DNA of 64,000 bases from Micromonospora ferruginea (GCF_013694245.2 NZ_CP059322.2:1608001-1672000), one strand, 5' to 3'; counted from the first letter of the stretch, positions 50,108 to 59,985 are shown. Numbers and translations: made by a program. Notes: generated from the letters alone by a model not told the origin.

Positions 50108-51418
50108 ATGGCGATGAAGCGCCGCGCCGGTGCCGTCCTGGCACTGTTGATGACAAGCGCCCTCGTCGCCGCCGGATGCAGCGGCGGTGGCGACGACGAA
50201 GCAGACACGGGAAGCGAGCTGTACAAGAACCCGGTGACGTTGACCTGGTGGCACAACGCCTCCCAGGACGGCCCCGGCAAGACGTACTGGGAGAAGGTCG
50301 CCAAGGACTTCTCCGCCGCCCACCCGACCGTCAAGATCGAGATCGAGGCGATCGAGACCAACCAGCTCCAGCGCACCCGGCTCCCCGCCGCGCTGCTGAG
50401 CAACGACCCGCCGGACATCTTCCAGGCCTGGGGCGGCGGCGAGATGCGCGAGCAGGTGGAGGCCGACTACCTCAAGGACGTCACCGACCAGGTCAAGAGC
50501 GAGGTCGCCGACATCGGCAGCGCCGCGGAGATCTGGCAGGTCGACGGCAAGCAGTACGGCCTGCCGTTCCGGATGGGCATCGAGGGCGTCTGGTACAACA
50601 AGGACATGTTCGCCAAGGCGGGCATCTCGGCGCCGCCGACCACGTTCGACGAACTCAACACCGCGGTCACCAAGCTCAAGGCGATCAACGTCATCCCGAT
50701 CGCCCTGGGCGCCGGGGACAAGTGGCCGGCCGCCCACTGGTGGTACAACTTCGCGCTGCGGGCCTGCTCGGTCGACACGCTGAAGAAGGCGGCCACCGAC
50801 CGCACCTTCGACGACCCGTGCTTCGTGAAGGCCGGCCAGGACCTCAAGGCGTTCATCGACACCAAGCCGTTCCAGAACAACTTCATCGCCACCCCCGGCC
50901 AGAACGACCCGACCAGCGCGAACGGCCTGCTGGCCAACGGCAGGGCCGCGATGGAGCTGATGGGCGACTGGAACCGGGGCACGCTGGACACGGTCGCCAC
51001 CGACAAGGCCAAGCTGGCCACGTTCCTCGGCTGGTTCCCGGTGCCGGCGATCTCCGGCTCCGCGGGTGACCCGAAGGCGGCCCTCGGCGGCGGCGACGGG
51101 TTCGCCTGCTCCAAGAAGGCCCCGGCGGAGTGCGTCGAGTTCCTCAAGTACCTGGTGAGCCCCGAGGTGCAGAAGGGCTACGCGGCCACCGGCACCGGCC
51201 TCCCGGTCGCCAAGGGCGCCGCGGACGGCGTGACCGACCCGGCGCTGAAGTCCATCCTCACCGCCACCTCCGAGGCCACCTACGTGCAGCTCTGGCTGGA
51301 CACCGCCTACGGCAGCACGGTCGGCAACGCGATGAACGACGCCATCGTCGCCATCTTCGCCGGCAACGGCTCACCGGAGAAGGTCGTCGCGGCCATGAAG
51401 GCGGCCGCGAGCAAGTGA
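50108..51418 (+). CDS. Sugar ABC transporter, substrate-binding lipoprotein
   Basis: A 436-residue extracellular solute-binding protein of family 1. The leader ends in a lipobox (LVAAGC); then VTLTWWHNASQDGPGK, an aromatic-rich ligand part (WYNFALRAC, ELMGDWNRG) and AYGSTVGNAMNDAIVAIFAG close to the end. First gene of the operon and downstream of the palindromic operator. It is equivalent in place to BxlE, the xylobiose-binding protein; the sugar is inferred from the neighbouring xylanase and GH3 enzyme. Confidence 0.93.
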   Translation: MAMKRRAGAVLALLMTSALVAAGCSGGGDDEADTGSELYKNPVTLTWWHNASQDGPGKTYWEKVAKDFSAAHPTVKIEIEAIETNQLQRTRLPAALLSNDPPDIFQAWGGGEMREQVEADYLKDVTDQVKSEVADIGSAAEIWQVDGKQYGLPFRMGIEGVWYNKDMFAKAGISAPPTTFDELNTAVTKLKAINVIPIALGAGDKWPAAHWWYNFALRACSVDTLKKAATDRTFDDPCFVKAGQDLKAFIDTKPFQNNFIATPGQNDPTSANGLLANGRAAMELMGDWNRGTLDTVATDKAKLATFLGWFPVPAISGSAGDPKAALGGGDGFACSKKAPAECVEFLKYLVSPEVQKGYAATGTGLPVAKGAADGVTDPALKSILTATSEATYVQLWLDTAYGSTVGNAMNDAIVAIFAGNGSPEKVVAAMKAAASK

Positions 51419-52413
51419 CCTCCACCGACCAGACCCGGTTCCCCGCCGGCGGCGTCTCCGCGCCGCCGGCGGGCCTCCGGCCCACCGCCCGCCCGTCCGC
51501 CCGTCGGGCGCAGACGCGTCGCAAGTGGTACGAGATCGTCGGGCTCACCACTCCGGCGCTCGTCGTCTACGTGACGTTCGTGCTGGTGCCGATGGGCTTC
51601 GCGTTCTACTACAGCCTGTTCCGGTGGCGCGGGGTGGGCCCGCCCACCGAGTACGTCGGCTTCAAGAACTACACCCTGGCCTTCCAGGACCCGATCTTCC
51701 TCGACGCGCTGCGCAACAACGCCATCGTCGTGTTCGGGTCGCTGCTGATCCAGGGTCCGATCGCGCTGGGCGTCGCGCTGCTGCTCAACCGCCGCTTCCG
51801 CGGTCGGTCCACGTTCCGGCTGCTGGCCTTCGTGCCGTACGTGCTCGCCGAGGTCACCGTCGGCATCATGTGGAAGCTGATCCTGACCGGCGACGGCACC
51901 GTCGACGTGCTCCTGCGCGCGGTCGGCCTGGGCGGCCTGGTGCAGGCGTGGCTCGCCGACCTCGACGTGGTCATCTGGACGCTGCTGTTCGTGCTCACCT
52001 GGAAGTACGTCGGCTTCGCCATCATCCTGCTGCTCGCCGGCCTGTCCAACGTGCCGGACGAGCTGACCGAGGCCGCCGCCATCGACGGCGCGAGCTGGTG
52101 GCAGATCCAGCGCCACATCACGCTGCCGCTGCTGGGCCCGACGATCCGGATCTGGATGTTCCTCTCCATGATCGGCTCGTTGCAGGTCTTCGACGTGGTC
52201 TGGGTGACCTCGGTGCCCGCGGTCCGCTCGCTGGGCGCGTCGGCCACCATGGCGACCTACATGGTGGACAACGGGTTCTTCGCCCGGCTCTGGGGCTACG
52301 GCAACGCGGTTGCCGTGATCCTGTTCGTCATCTCCTTCGTCGCGGCGCTGCTCTTCCAGCGCTTCCTGCTCCGCCGGGACATCGAGGGCGCCATCACGAG
52401 AAGGGCGAACTGA
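51415..52413 (+). CDS. Sugar ABC transporter permease, MalF-type
   Basis: A 332-residue permease with six membrane helices after a basic, Pro/Arg-rich cytosolic N-terminus (about 40 residues). The ATPase-contact EAA motif is present as LTEAAAIDGASWWQIQRHI. The GTG start overlaps the stop of the binding-protein gene (GTGA). It would form the translocation pore with the next permease. Comparable to BxlF. Confidence 0.93.
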   Translation: MTSTDQTRFPAGGVSAPPAGLRPTARPSARRAQTRRKWYEIVGLTTPALVVYVTFVLVPMGFAFYYSLFRWRGVGPPTEYVGFKNYTLAFQDPIFLDALRNNAIVVFGSLLIQGPIALGVALLLNRRFRGRSTFRLLAFVPYVLAEVTVGIMWKLILTGDGTVDVLLRAVGLGGLVQAWLADLDVVIWTLLFVLTWKYVGFAIILLLAGLSNVPDELTEAAAIDGASWWQIQRHITLPLLGPTIRIWMFLSMIGSLQVFDVVWVTSVPAVRSLGASATMATYMVDNGFFARLWGYGNAVAVILFVISFVAALLFQRFLLRRDIEGAITRRAN

Positions 52414-52415
52414 CC

Positions 52416-53276
52416 GTGACCGCGAACCCCGTCCTCAGCCGGCCCGCGAGCCGCCGCCCGCTCTCCTGGGGCACGCCGCTGACCTACGCGCTCGCGCTGG
52501 CCGTCGCGGCCGTCTCGATCGCGCCGATCGTCTACGTGATCGTCGGCGGTTTCCGCACCACCCCGCAGATCGTCGCCGACCCGGCCGGGCTGCCGGACCC
52601 GTGGGTCTGGGACAACTACGCCCGGGTGCTGACCCAGAGCGACTTCTGGCGGCAGGCGTTCAACAGCGCGGTGATCGCACTCGGCACCACGCTCGGCGTG
52701 GTGGTGCTCGGTCTCTGTGCCGCCTTCGTGATCGCCCGCTACACGTTCCGCGGGCGGGAGGCGCTGAACACCTTCTTCACGCTCGGCCTGCTCTTCCCGG
52801 CCGGCGCGGCCATCCTGCCGCTCTACCTGATGCTGCGGGACCTGAACCTGATCAACTCCTACTACGCGGTGATCCTCCCGCAGGTCGCCTTCTCGCTGCC
52901 GATCACGATCGTGATCCTGCGGCCGTTCCTGTCCGCCATCCCCCGGGAGCTGGAGGACGCCGCCGCCATCGACGGCGCGGACCGGCTCGGCTTCCTGTGG
53001 CGCATCGTGCTGCCGCTGTCGCGACCCGCGCTGGTCACCGTCGGGATCCTCGCGTTCGTGGCGAGCTGGAACGCGTTCCTGCTGCCGCTGCTGGTCCTCG
53101 GCGACGTCAACCTGCACACCCTGCCGTTGGGCGTGCAGAACTTCTCCAGCCAGTACACCACCGACACCGCGGGCGTTCTCGCCTTCACCTCGCTGGCGAT
53201 GCTGCCGGCGTTGCTCTTCTTCACGCTCGCCGAGAAGCAGATCGTCGGCGGCCTGCAAGGCGCCGTCAAGGGCTGA
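52416..53276 (+). CDS. Sugar ABC transporter permease, MalG-type
   Basis: A 286-residue permease with six helices. The EAA loop is ELEDAAAIDGADRLGFLWRI. The GTG begins 2 nt after the preceding stop. The C-terminus LAEKQIVGGLQGAVKG is standard for MalG-type subunits. No ATPase gene is present in the operon; a shared MsiK-type ATPase encoded elsewhere must energise the importer, as is established for sugar importers of Streptomyces. Comparable to BxlG. Confidence 0.93.
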   Translation: MTANPVLSRPASRRPLSWGTPLTYALALAVAAVSIAPIVYVIVGGFRTTPQIVADPAGLPDPWVWDNYARVLTQSDFWRQAFNSAVIALGTTLGVVVLGLCAAFVIARYTFRGREALNTFFTLGLLFPAGAAILPLYLMLRDLNLINSYYAVILPQVAFSLPITIVILRPFLSAIPRELEDAAAIDGADRLGFLWRIVLPLSRPALVTVGILAFVASWNAFLLPLLVLGDVNLHTLPLGVQNFSSQYTTDTAGVLAFTSLAMLPALLFFTLAEKQIVGGLQGAVKG

Positions 53277-53315
53277 GCGGCAGCGGCGCGAGCACAACCA
53301 AGGGAAAGGCACACC

Positions 53316-55640
53316 ATGACAGAGGTCCACGCGGTGGTGGGCGGGCCGGCACCGGCCCAGGCAGCTCCGGACCACGACCGGCCCGACGGGCGCACCGGCG
53401 AGGCGCGGGTGCGGGAGCTGCTCGACCGGATGACGCTCGAGGAGAAGATCGCGCAGCTCGTCGGGTTCTGGGAGAAGGAGGACGGCGAGGCGGTCGCGCC
53501 GCTGCAGGGCGAGTTCGCCGACGCCGTCAAGCTGACCGACTTCGCCCGGCACGGCCTGGGTCACCTCACCCGCGCCTACGGCACCCGACCGGTAGACGCC
53601 ACCGAGCGCGCGGCCTGGCTGTGGGGATTCCAGCGGGACCTGGTCACCGGCACCCGGCTGGGCATCCCGGCGATCGTGCACGAGGAGTGCCTCACCGGCC
53701 TGTCCGCGTGGAAGGCGGCGACCTTTCCCACGCCGCTGGCCTGGGGCGCCGCGTTCGACCCCGACCTGGTGACCGAGATGGCCGCGGCGATCGGGTCCTC
53801 GATGCGGGCGCTCGGCATCCACCAGGGGCTGTCCCCGGTGCTCGACGTGATCCGGGACCCGCGCTGGGGCCGGGTCGACGAGTGCGTCGCCGAGGACCCC
53901 TACCTGGTCGGCACCATCGGCACGTCGTACGTGCGCGGCCTGCAGTCGCAGGGGGTGCACGCGACGTTGAAGCACTTCGCCGGCTATTCCGCGTCGCGGG
54001 CCGGGCGCAACTTCGGCCCGGTACACGCCGGCCCCCGGGAACTGGCGGACGTGTTGTTCGTGCCGTTCGAGATGGCGATCCTCGACGGCGACGCGCGTAG
54101 CGTCATGCACTCGTACGCCGAGATCGACGGCGTGCCGGTGGCCGCCGACCCGGCGATGCTGACCGGCGTGCTGCGCGACCGGTGGGGCTTCGACGGCACG
54201 GTGGTGGCCGACTACTACGGCGTCGCGTTCCTGCACCTGCTGCACCACGTCGCGGCGGACAACGCGGGCGCGGCCGCGCAGGCGCTCGCGGCGGGCCTCG
54301 ACATCGAGCTGCCGACCGGCGACGCCTTCCTGACCCTGGCCGAGTCGGTGCGGGCCGGCGCGGTCGACGAGGCGCTGGTGGACCGGGCGGTGCTGCGGGT
54401 GCTGCGCCAGAAGCAGGAGCTGGGGCTGCTCGACGCCACGTTCGCCGAGGAGCCGCCCGGGGCGGTCGACCTGGACCCGCCGGAGCACCGGGCGATCGCC
54501 CGCCGCCTCGCCGAGGAGTCGATGGTCCTGGTCGCCAACCAGGGCGTCCTGCCGCTGCCGGCGGGCCGGCGGGTGGCGGTGGTCGGCCCGAACGCGGACC
54601 GGCCGGGCGCGCTGTTCGGGTGCTACTCCTTCCTCAACCACGTGCTGGTCCAGCACCCCGGCGTGGAGACCGGGTTCGAGGTGCCGACCGTCCTCGACGC
54701 GATGCGTGCCGAGTTCGGCGGCGATCTCGTCACCTCGGCCGGCGGCTGCGACGTGGACAGCGACGACCGGTCCGGCTTCGACGAGGCGGTCGCCACCGCG
54801 TCCGCCGCCGACGTCGCCGTCCTGGTCGTCGGCGACCACGCCGGCCTCTTCGGGCGGGGCACGGTCGGTGAGGGGTGCGACCGGGACGACCTGGAGCTGC
54901 CGGGCGTCCAGCGGGACCTGGTCGAGGCGGTGCTGGCGACCGGCACCCCGGTCGTGCTGGTGCTGCTCACCGGCCGCCCCTACGCGATCGACTGGGCGCT
55001 GACCCGGTGTGCGGCAGTGGTGCAGTCGTTCTTCCCCGGTGAGGAGGGCGCGGGCGCGATCGCGGGCGTGCTTTCCGGGCGGGTCAACCCGTCGGGCCGG
55101 CTGCCGGTCACCCTGCCCGGCTCGGCCGGCGCGCAGCCGTACTCGTATCTGCACCCGACGCTCGGGGCGGGCAGCAACGGCACCAACCTACCGGCGACGC
55201 CCGCGGCGCCGTTCGGCCACGGCCTGTCCTACACCACGTTCGCGCACGCCGACCTGACCGTGCCGGACACCGTGCCGACCGACGGCGCGCTGTCCGTGAC
55301 GGTGCGCGTCACCAACACCGGCGCGGTCACCGGCGACGACGTGGTCCAGCTCTACGGGCACGACGTGGTGGCGCCGGTGACCCGGCCGGTGGCGCAGTTG
55401 CTCGGCTACCGGCGGGTGCGCCTGGAGCCGGGGGAGTCGGTGACCGTCCGGTTGACCGTGCCCACCACCCGGCTGGCCTTCTCCGACCGCACGCTCACCC
55501 GGGTGGTGGAGCCCGGTGCGGTCGAGCTGTGGGTCGGCACGAGCGTGCGGCGGGACACCGAGACGTCGACCACGCTGGTCGGCGACACGGTCGCGGTGAC
55601 CAACGCGTCCGCCCGCTGGACGACCACCGAGGTGAGCTGA
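53316..55640 (+). CDS. GH3 beta-xylosidase/beta-glucosidase, intracellular
   Basis: A 774-residue GH3 enzyme without a signal peptide. It shows SPVLDVIRDPRWGRVDECV, TLKHFAGYSASRAGRN (substrate-binding KH), and the nucleophile Asp299 in GTVVADYYG; the second domain has VVVGDHAGLFGRGTVGEG-like residues expected to carry the acid/base Glu, and a C-terminal fibronectin-III-like domain follows (about 660-774). As the last gene of the operon behind a binding protein and two permeases it should split imported oligosaccharides to monomers, as does BxlA. AAGGGAAAGG lies before the ATG. Confidence 0.93.
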   Translation: MTEVHAVVGGPAPAQAAPDHDRPDGRTGEARVRELLDRMTLEEKIAQLVGFWEKEDGEAVAPLQGEFADAVKLTDFARHGLGHLTRAYGTRPVDATERAAWLWGFQRDLVTGTRLGIPAIVHEECLTGLSAWKAATFPTPLAWGAAFDPDLVTEMAAAIGSSMRALGIHQGLSPVLDVIRDPRWGRVDECVAEDPYLVGTIGTSYVRGLQSQGVHATLKHFAGYSASRAGRNFGPVHAGPRELADVLFVPFEMAILDGDARSVMHSYAEIDGVPVAADPAMLTGVLRDRWGFDGTVVADYYGVAFLHLLHHVAADNAGAAAQALAAGLDIELPTGDAFLTLAESVRAGAVDEALVDRAVLRVLRQKQELGLLDATFAEEPPGAVDLDPPEHRAIARRLAEESMVLVANQGVLPLPAGRRVAVVGPNADRPGALFGCYSFLNHVLVQHPGVETGFEVPTVLDAMRAEFGGDLVTSAGGCDVDSDDRSGFDEAVATASAADVAVLVVGDHAGLFGRGTVGEGCDRDDLELPGVQRDLVEAVLATGTPVVLVLLTGRPYAIDWALTRCAAVVQSFFPGEEGAGAIAGVLSGRVNPSGRLPVTLPGSAGAQPYSYLHPTLGAGSNGTNLPATPAAPFGHGLSYTTFAHADLTVPDTVPTDGALSVTVRVTNTGAVTGDDVVQLYGHDVVAPVTRPVAQLLGYRRVRLEPGESVTVRLTVPTTRLAFSDRTLTRVVEPGAVELWVGTSVRRDTETSTTLVGDTVAVTNASARWTTTEVS

Positions 55641-55645
55641 GGCCG

Positions 55646-55681
55646 GGTCCGCCGGCCGGCCACGGGGACGGCCGGCGGACC
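55646..55681 (+). terminator. Terminator of the sugar-uptake operon
   Basis: GGTCCGCCGGCCG (55646-55658) and CGGCCGGCGGACC (55669-55681) form a perfect 13-bp stem with a 10-nt loop, 6 bp after the GH3 stop. No T-tract follows, as is common in actinomycetes. Confidence 0.85.
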
Positions 55682-55773
55682 ACTCGCGGGATCGGTTTAA
55701 CCGCATATGAGATGTATGCCGGACTTGCTCTCCGTAGGCTCCGGGATGTTTCAGCCCGTGCCGGCCGACAGGG

Positions 55774-56934
55774 ATGCGTGAGTCGACGATGATGGACGCG
55801 GACACCATGGTCCTGCCCCGGCTCGGGCCGAGCGAGGCCGGTGTCGAGGACCCGTGGGGCGAGGACCGGCCGCTCGGCCGGAGCCGGGCCGCCGCCCGCG
55901 CCGCGACCGGCGCCGGCCGGTGGCGCACGGCCGCCTGGCTGGTGCCGGCGCTGCTGGCCGGTGGCCTCGGCGGCGCCGGGCTCGACACGCCACGGCTGCG
56001 GGCCGAGGAGTTGGCGACCTGGCGCGCGGCCACCTCCTCCTGGCGCGACGCGCTGACCGGCGGCGAACCCGCGTCGGCGCCGTACCACCTGCTGGCGCGG
56101 GCGTCGGTGGAGCTGTTCGGCGCCTCCGACGCCGCGCTGCGCCTGCCCTCGCTGCTGGCGGTGACCGCGGCCGTCGCGCTCGTCGGCGTGCTGGCCGCCC
56201 GGCTGTTCACGCCGGGCACCGGCGTGCTGGCCGGCGTGCTCCTCGCGGTGCTGCCGACCACCACCCGGTACGCGCAGGAGGCCCAGCCGCACGCGGTGGC
56301 GCTGCTGGCGGCGGTGCTCGCCACCTGGCTGCTGCTGCCGGTGCTCGACCGGCCGACCGTGCCCCGGCTCGTCGGGTACGCCGGCGCGGTGGTCCTGCTC
56401 GGCGCGGCCCAGCCCGGGGCGCTGCTGCTGCTCGCCGGCCACGGCTGGGTGGTGCTCGCCTTCCGGCGCCGGGCGGCGGGCCGCTGGTCGGCCGCCGTGC
56501 TGCCCGGCGTCCTGTCCGTGGCCGCGCTGCTGGCGTCCGGGGGGGCCGGCGGGTTCCTCCCGTCCGGCGTCCGGCCCGACCCGGCCGCGCTGGCGGCGGC
56601 ACCACGGGAGTTGTTCGGCGTCGCCGCGCTCGGCCTGGTGCTGGCCGGGTTGGCCCTGTTCAGCCTCCCGCTGCGGTACGCGGCCGCGATCTGCACGGCC
56701 TGGGCGCTGGTGCCGGCGCTGGCCATGCTGCTCGCGGCGTGGGTCGTCCCGGTCTGGTCGCCGGCGGGACTGTTCTTCACGGTGCCGGCCTGGGCGGTGC
56801 TCGGCGCGGTGGCGTTGACCCGGTTGCGCGCGGGCTGGGCGGTGGCCGGGTTGGCGGCGATCGCCCTGATCGGCGCGCCCGCCCAACCGGCCGGGGCGAC
56901 GGCAATCCGTCTGATTCATGCCTTCTTCGGTTGA
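55774..56934 (+). CDS. GT39-like (PMT_2-type) membrane protein
   Basis: A 386-residue polytopic protein with eight to nine hydrophobic helices. After helix 1 the loop has GLDTPRLRAEELATWRAATS, with acidic residues at the place where GT39/GT-C enzymes hold their catalytic Asp/Glu; PTTTRYAQEAQPHAVALLAA is the second conserved loop. It likely uses a polyprenyl-phosphate sugar donor outside the membrane. It starts the three-gene polysaccharide locus. The odd palindrome CGGTTTAACCG (55693-55703) lies 70 bp upstream. Shorter than typical GT39 proteins. Confidence 0.78.
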   Translation: MRESTMMDADTMVLPRLGPSEAGVEDPWGEDRPLGRSRAAARAATGAGRWRTAAWLVPALLAGGLGGAGLDTPRLRAEELATWRAATSSWRDALTGGEPASAPYHLLARASVELFGASDAALRLPSLLAVTAAVALVGVLAARLFTPGTGVLAGVLLAVLPTTTRYAQEAQPHAVALLAAVLATWLLLPVLDRPTVPRLVGYAGAVVLLGAAQPGALLLLAGHGWVVLAFRRRAAGRWSAAVLPGVLSVAALLASGGAGGFLPSGVRPDPAALAAAPRELFGVAALGLVLAGLALFSLPLRYAAAICTAWALVPALAMLLAAWVVPVWSPAGLFFTVPAWAVLGAVALTRLRAGWAVAGLAAIALIGAPAQPAGATAIRLIHAFFG

Positions 56935-56989
56935 TTGTCGGCTTAGGATCGGTCGGGTCGGGTAGCCCGACGCAGACCATGGGGGAAAC

Positions 56990-58849
56990 GTGGCCGTCGC
57001 CGCCGATACACGCCCGTCCCGCGCCGGCCGGCCGGGGACCCCGGGCGACCGCCCGCCACCGGCCGCGCCACCCGGGCGGCCGGCCGACCCGGACCCCGAC
57101 CGCCGGCAGCGCAACATCCGGGCCCGCCTGGCGTACGCCCGCTGCGGCGCCACCGCCGGGCCGCTCCGCCCGCCCCGCCGCCCCGACGCGGCGGTCGAGC
57201 TGCGCCCCGCCGCCTCGGTGGCCGCGCGGCTGGTGCTGACCCTGCTGGTGCTGGTCAACAGCGCGGCCGGCCTGGTCTTCGTGGGCTGGCTGCTGCTGCC
57301 GCAGCACGTGCCCGGACCGGGCGTCGTCGGCCTGGGCGGTTGGCAGACGGTGGCCGCCCGGCTGGCCTTCTGCGTGGTCGTCGGCATCGAGCTGATCCGG
57401 CTGGCCCAGAACGCCGTGGTCTGGGTGTTCGCCTTCCACGCCAAGGACCCGGTGCCGGTCGACCCGCCGGTCGGCCTGCGGGTGGCCCTGCTCACCACGA
57501 TCGTGCCGAGCAAGGAGCCGCTCGACGTCGCCGAGCGCACCCTGCGCCGGCTGCGCGAGATCGTCTACTGCGGACAGGTCGACGTGTGGATCCTCGACGA
57601 GGGCGACGACCCGGCGGTGCGGGCGATGGCGGCGCGCCTGGGCGTACGCCACTTCAGCCGCCGGGGACGGCCGGAGTACAACCAGCCGCGCGGCGAGTTC
57701 CGGGCCCGCACCAAGTCCGGCAACCACAACGCCTGGCGGGCCGAGCACGAGCACCGCTACGACGTGGTGGCCAACGTCGACCCGGACCACGTGCCGCTGC
57801 CCAACTTCCTGGAGCGCACGCTCGGCTACTTCCGCGACCCGGACGTGGCGTTCGTGGTGACCCCGCAGGTCTACGGCAACATGCACCAGAACTTCGTCGC
57901 CCACGGCGCCTCGGTCCAGCAGTACCTCTACAACGGGCTGATCGCGCGCGGCGGCAACGGCCTGGACGCGCCGCTGCTCACCGGCACCGGCCACCTCTAC
58001 CGCCCGGCGGCCTGGCGGACCATCGGCGGCTACCAGGACTCGATCATCGAGGACCACCTCACCAGCATCCGGATCCACGCCGCCGTCAACCCGGCCACCG
58101 GCCGGCGGTGGAAGGGCGTCTACACCCCGGACGTGGTCGCGCTGGGCGAGGGGCCGACGTCCTGGGCCGACTACTTCAACCAGCAGAAACGCTGGGCGGC
58201 CGGCATCTGCGAGATCCTGCTCCGGCGGGAACTGCGCGCGCCGCGGGAGCTGCCGTCGCGACGCCGCTGGCAGTACCGCCTGCTCCAGTTCTACTACCCG
58301 AGCGTCGCGGTCAGCCTGCTGCTGGGCAACGCCGCCACCGCGCTGTACCTGCTCACCGGCGTCGCCGCCGGCCGGCTCGACCCGCAGGTGTGGGCGACGC
58401 TGTGGGGCGCCACGATCGGTACCTGGTTCCTGCTGTGGCTCTGGCTGCGCCGGTTCAACATCGCCCCGCACGAGCGGGAGGAGGTCGGCATGGTCGGCAT
58501 GGCGCTCGCGCTGTTCGCCGGCCCGGTCTACCTGGCCGCGGCGGCCGGCGCGTTGCTGCGCCGCCGGCTCGGCTTCGTGGTCACCGCCAAGGGGGCGCTG
58601 CGCACCGCCGAGTCGCCGCGTACCTTCCGGCTGCACCTGTGCTGGGCGGGGGCGGCGGCGGGGCTGCTCGCGGCGAGTTTCCTGCTGGACCACGACTACC
58701 CGCTGCTGCGGGTCTGGCCGGCGCTGACGCTGCTCACCGGGCTCGCGCCGCCGCTGATCGCGTGGGTGGAGAACGCCCGCGCCCGCCGGGACGAGCCGGC
58801 GCCGGCCCCCGAGCGGCCGGCGCCGGTCGGTGGGGGCGTGCCGTGCTGA
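56990..58849 (+). CDS. Cellulose synthase-like GT2 processive glycosyltransferase
   Basis: A 619-residue membrane-bound GT2. Two N-terminal helices (about 78-150) precede the cytosolic catalytic domain with Asp203 (ILDEGDD), Asp264/266 (NVDPDHVP), the TED-like IIEDHLTS (Glu354, Asp355) and QQKRW (398-402), the full D-DxD-ED-QxxRW set of processive synthases. Five or so helices follow. GTG start with GGGGGAAAC upstream. It makes and exports a beta-linked polysaccharide. The GH26 gene that follows overlaps by 7 nt. No PilZ domain or BcsB homologue is present. Confidence 0.92.
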   Translation: MAVAADTRPSRAGRPGTPGDRPPPAAPPGRPADPDPDRRQRNIRARLAYARCGATAGPLRPPRRPDAAVELRPAASVAARLVLTLLVLVNSAAGLVFVGWLLLPQHVPGPGVVGLGGWQTVAARLAFCVVVGIELIRLAQNAVVWVFAFHAKDPVPVDPPVGLRVALLTTIVPSKEPLDVAERTLRRLREIVYCGQVDVWILDEGDDPAVRAMAARLGVRHFSRRGRPEYNQPRGEFRARTKSGNHNAWRAEHEHRYDVVANVDPDHVPLPNFLERTLGYFRDPDVAFVVTPQVYGNMHQNFVAHGASVQQYLYNGLIARGGNGLDAPLLTGTGHLYRPAAWRTIGGYQDSIIEDHLTSIRIHAAVNPATGRRWKGVYTPDVVALGEGPTSWADYFNQQKRWAAGICEILLRRELRAPRELPSRRRWQYRLLQFYYPSVAVSLLLGNAATALYLLTGVAAGRLDPQVWATLWGATIGTWFLLWLWLRRFNIAPHEREEVGMVGMALALFAGPVYLAAAAGALLRRRLGFVVTAKGALRTAESPRTFRLHLCWAGAAAGLLAASFLLDHDYPLLRVWPALTLLTGLAPPLIAWVENARARRDEPAPAPERPAPVGGGVPC

Positions 58850-59985
58850 GGCTGACCGTGCCCCGGGTCGCCCTGGCGCTGGCCGGCGCGCTGCTGCTGG
58901 CGTACGCCTTCGTGGTGGCGCCCGGCACGTGGCGCGCGGACGACCCGGTGCGGCCGGCCCCGGTGGCGTCGCGGGCGCTCGCGACCGCGGCCGCCCCGGC
59001 GGACGCCCCCGCCGTCGCGTTTCCGCCGGCCGGCCGGGCGTTCGTCGGGGTGATGACCGACACCGGCCCGTACGACCTCACCGCGGTGGACCGGTTCGCC
59101 GCCGCGGCCGGCCGGGCACCGCAGGTGATGCTGTTCGGCGCCTCCTGGGCGACGGCCACCTTCGACCGTTCCCTGTTCGACCGGATCGCCGACCGGGGCA
59201 TGATGCCGATGCTGGGCTGGGAGCCCTGGGACCACGCCGTCGACGAGGCGGCCCGGGACACCGGTCTGCCCGCCCGCCAGGTCGACCGGCTCCGGTCCAC
59301 CCAGCCGGAGTACCGGCTGGCCCGCATCACCGCCGGCGACTTCGACGACTACCTGCGCTCCTGGGCCGACGGCGTCCGGTCGCTCGGCTACCCGGTCGCG
59401 ATCCGGTTCGCGCACGAGATGAACGGCGACTGGTACCCGTGGTGCGAGCGGGCCAACGGCAACCACCCCGGTGACTACGTGCGGGCCTGGCGGCACGTGC
59501 ACGACGTCTTCGCCGCGGCCGGCGCCACCAACGTCGCCTGGGTGTGGAGCCCCAACGCCAGGTGGGACAAGACGACCGCCGGGCTGACCGGGCTCTACCC
59601 CGGCGACGACTACGTCGACTGGGTCGGCGTCACCGGCTACTACGGCATGGGCGCCTTCACCAAGACCTACTCGTCCTTCGACCAGATCTTCGGGCCGACG
59701 ATCGCGGAGATCCGCGGCATGACCCGTAAGCCGCTCGTCGTCACCGAGACCGCGGCCGCCGAGAGCAGCGGGCACAAGGCGCGGTGGATCCGGGAGACGT
59801 TCGACTCGCTGCCCCGCTACCGGGACCTGATCGGGTTGATCTGGTTCGAGGTGGACAAGGAGCAGGACTGGCGGATCGCCGGCTCGCCGACCGCGGCGGA
59901 GGCGTTCGCCGAGTCGGTGGCCGCCGACCGCTACGACGTCACCTGGTCCCCGGCCATGGCGCCGCGCACCGGCCCGGGCGGCTAG
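58843..59985 (+). CDS. GH26-family glycoside hydrolase, exported or membrane-anchored
   Basis: A 380-residue protein with an N-terminal hydrophobic helix (VALALAGALLLAYAFVVA). The GH26 catalytic residues are Glu192 in IRFAHEMNGDWYPW (acid/base) and Glu302 in LVVTETAAAE (nucleophile). GH26 enzymes cleave beta-mannan or beta-1,3/1,4-linked chains. It is translationally coupled to the synthase, so its job is probably to trim or release that polymer, as cellulase partners do for cellulose synthases. This also hints that the polymer may contain mannose or mixed beta-links. Confidence 0.9.
   Translation: MLRLTVPRVALALAGALLLAYAFVVAPGTWRADDPVRPAPVASRALATAAAPADAPAVAFPPAGRAFVGVMTDTGPYDLTAVDRFAAAAGRAPQVMLFGASWATATFDRSLFDRIADRGMMPMLGWEPWDHAVDEAARDTGLPARQVDRLRSTQPEYRLARITAGDFDDYLRSWADGVRSLGYPVAIRFAHEMNGDWYPWCERANGNHPGDYVRAWRHVHDVFAAAGATNVAWVWSPNARWDKTTAGLTGLYPGDDYVDWVGVTGYYGMGAFTKTYSSFDQIFGPTIAEIRGMTRKPLVVTETAAAESSGHKARWIRETFDSLPRYRDLIGLIWFEVDKEQDWRIAGSPTAAEAFAESVAADRYDVTWSPAMAPRTGPGG

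Noticed and set aside
52296..55154. A 952-codon minus-strand open frame opposite the permease and GH3 genes
   Set aside because: Composition is Arg/Gly/His/Gln-rich with no domain; it is the antisense shadow of strongly supported genes.
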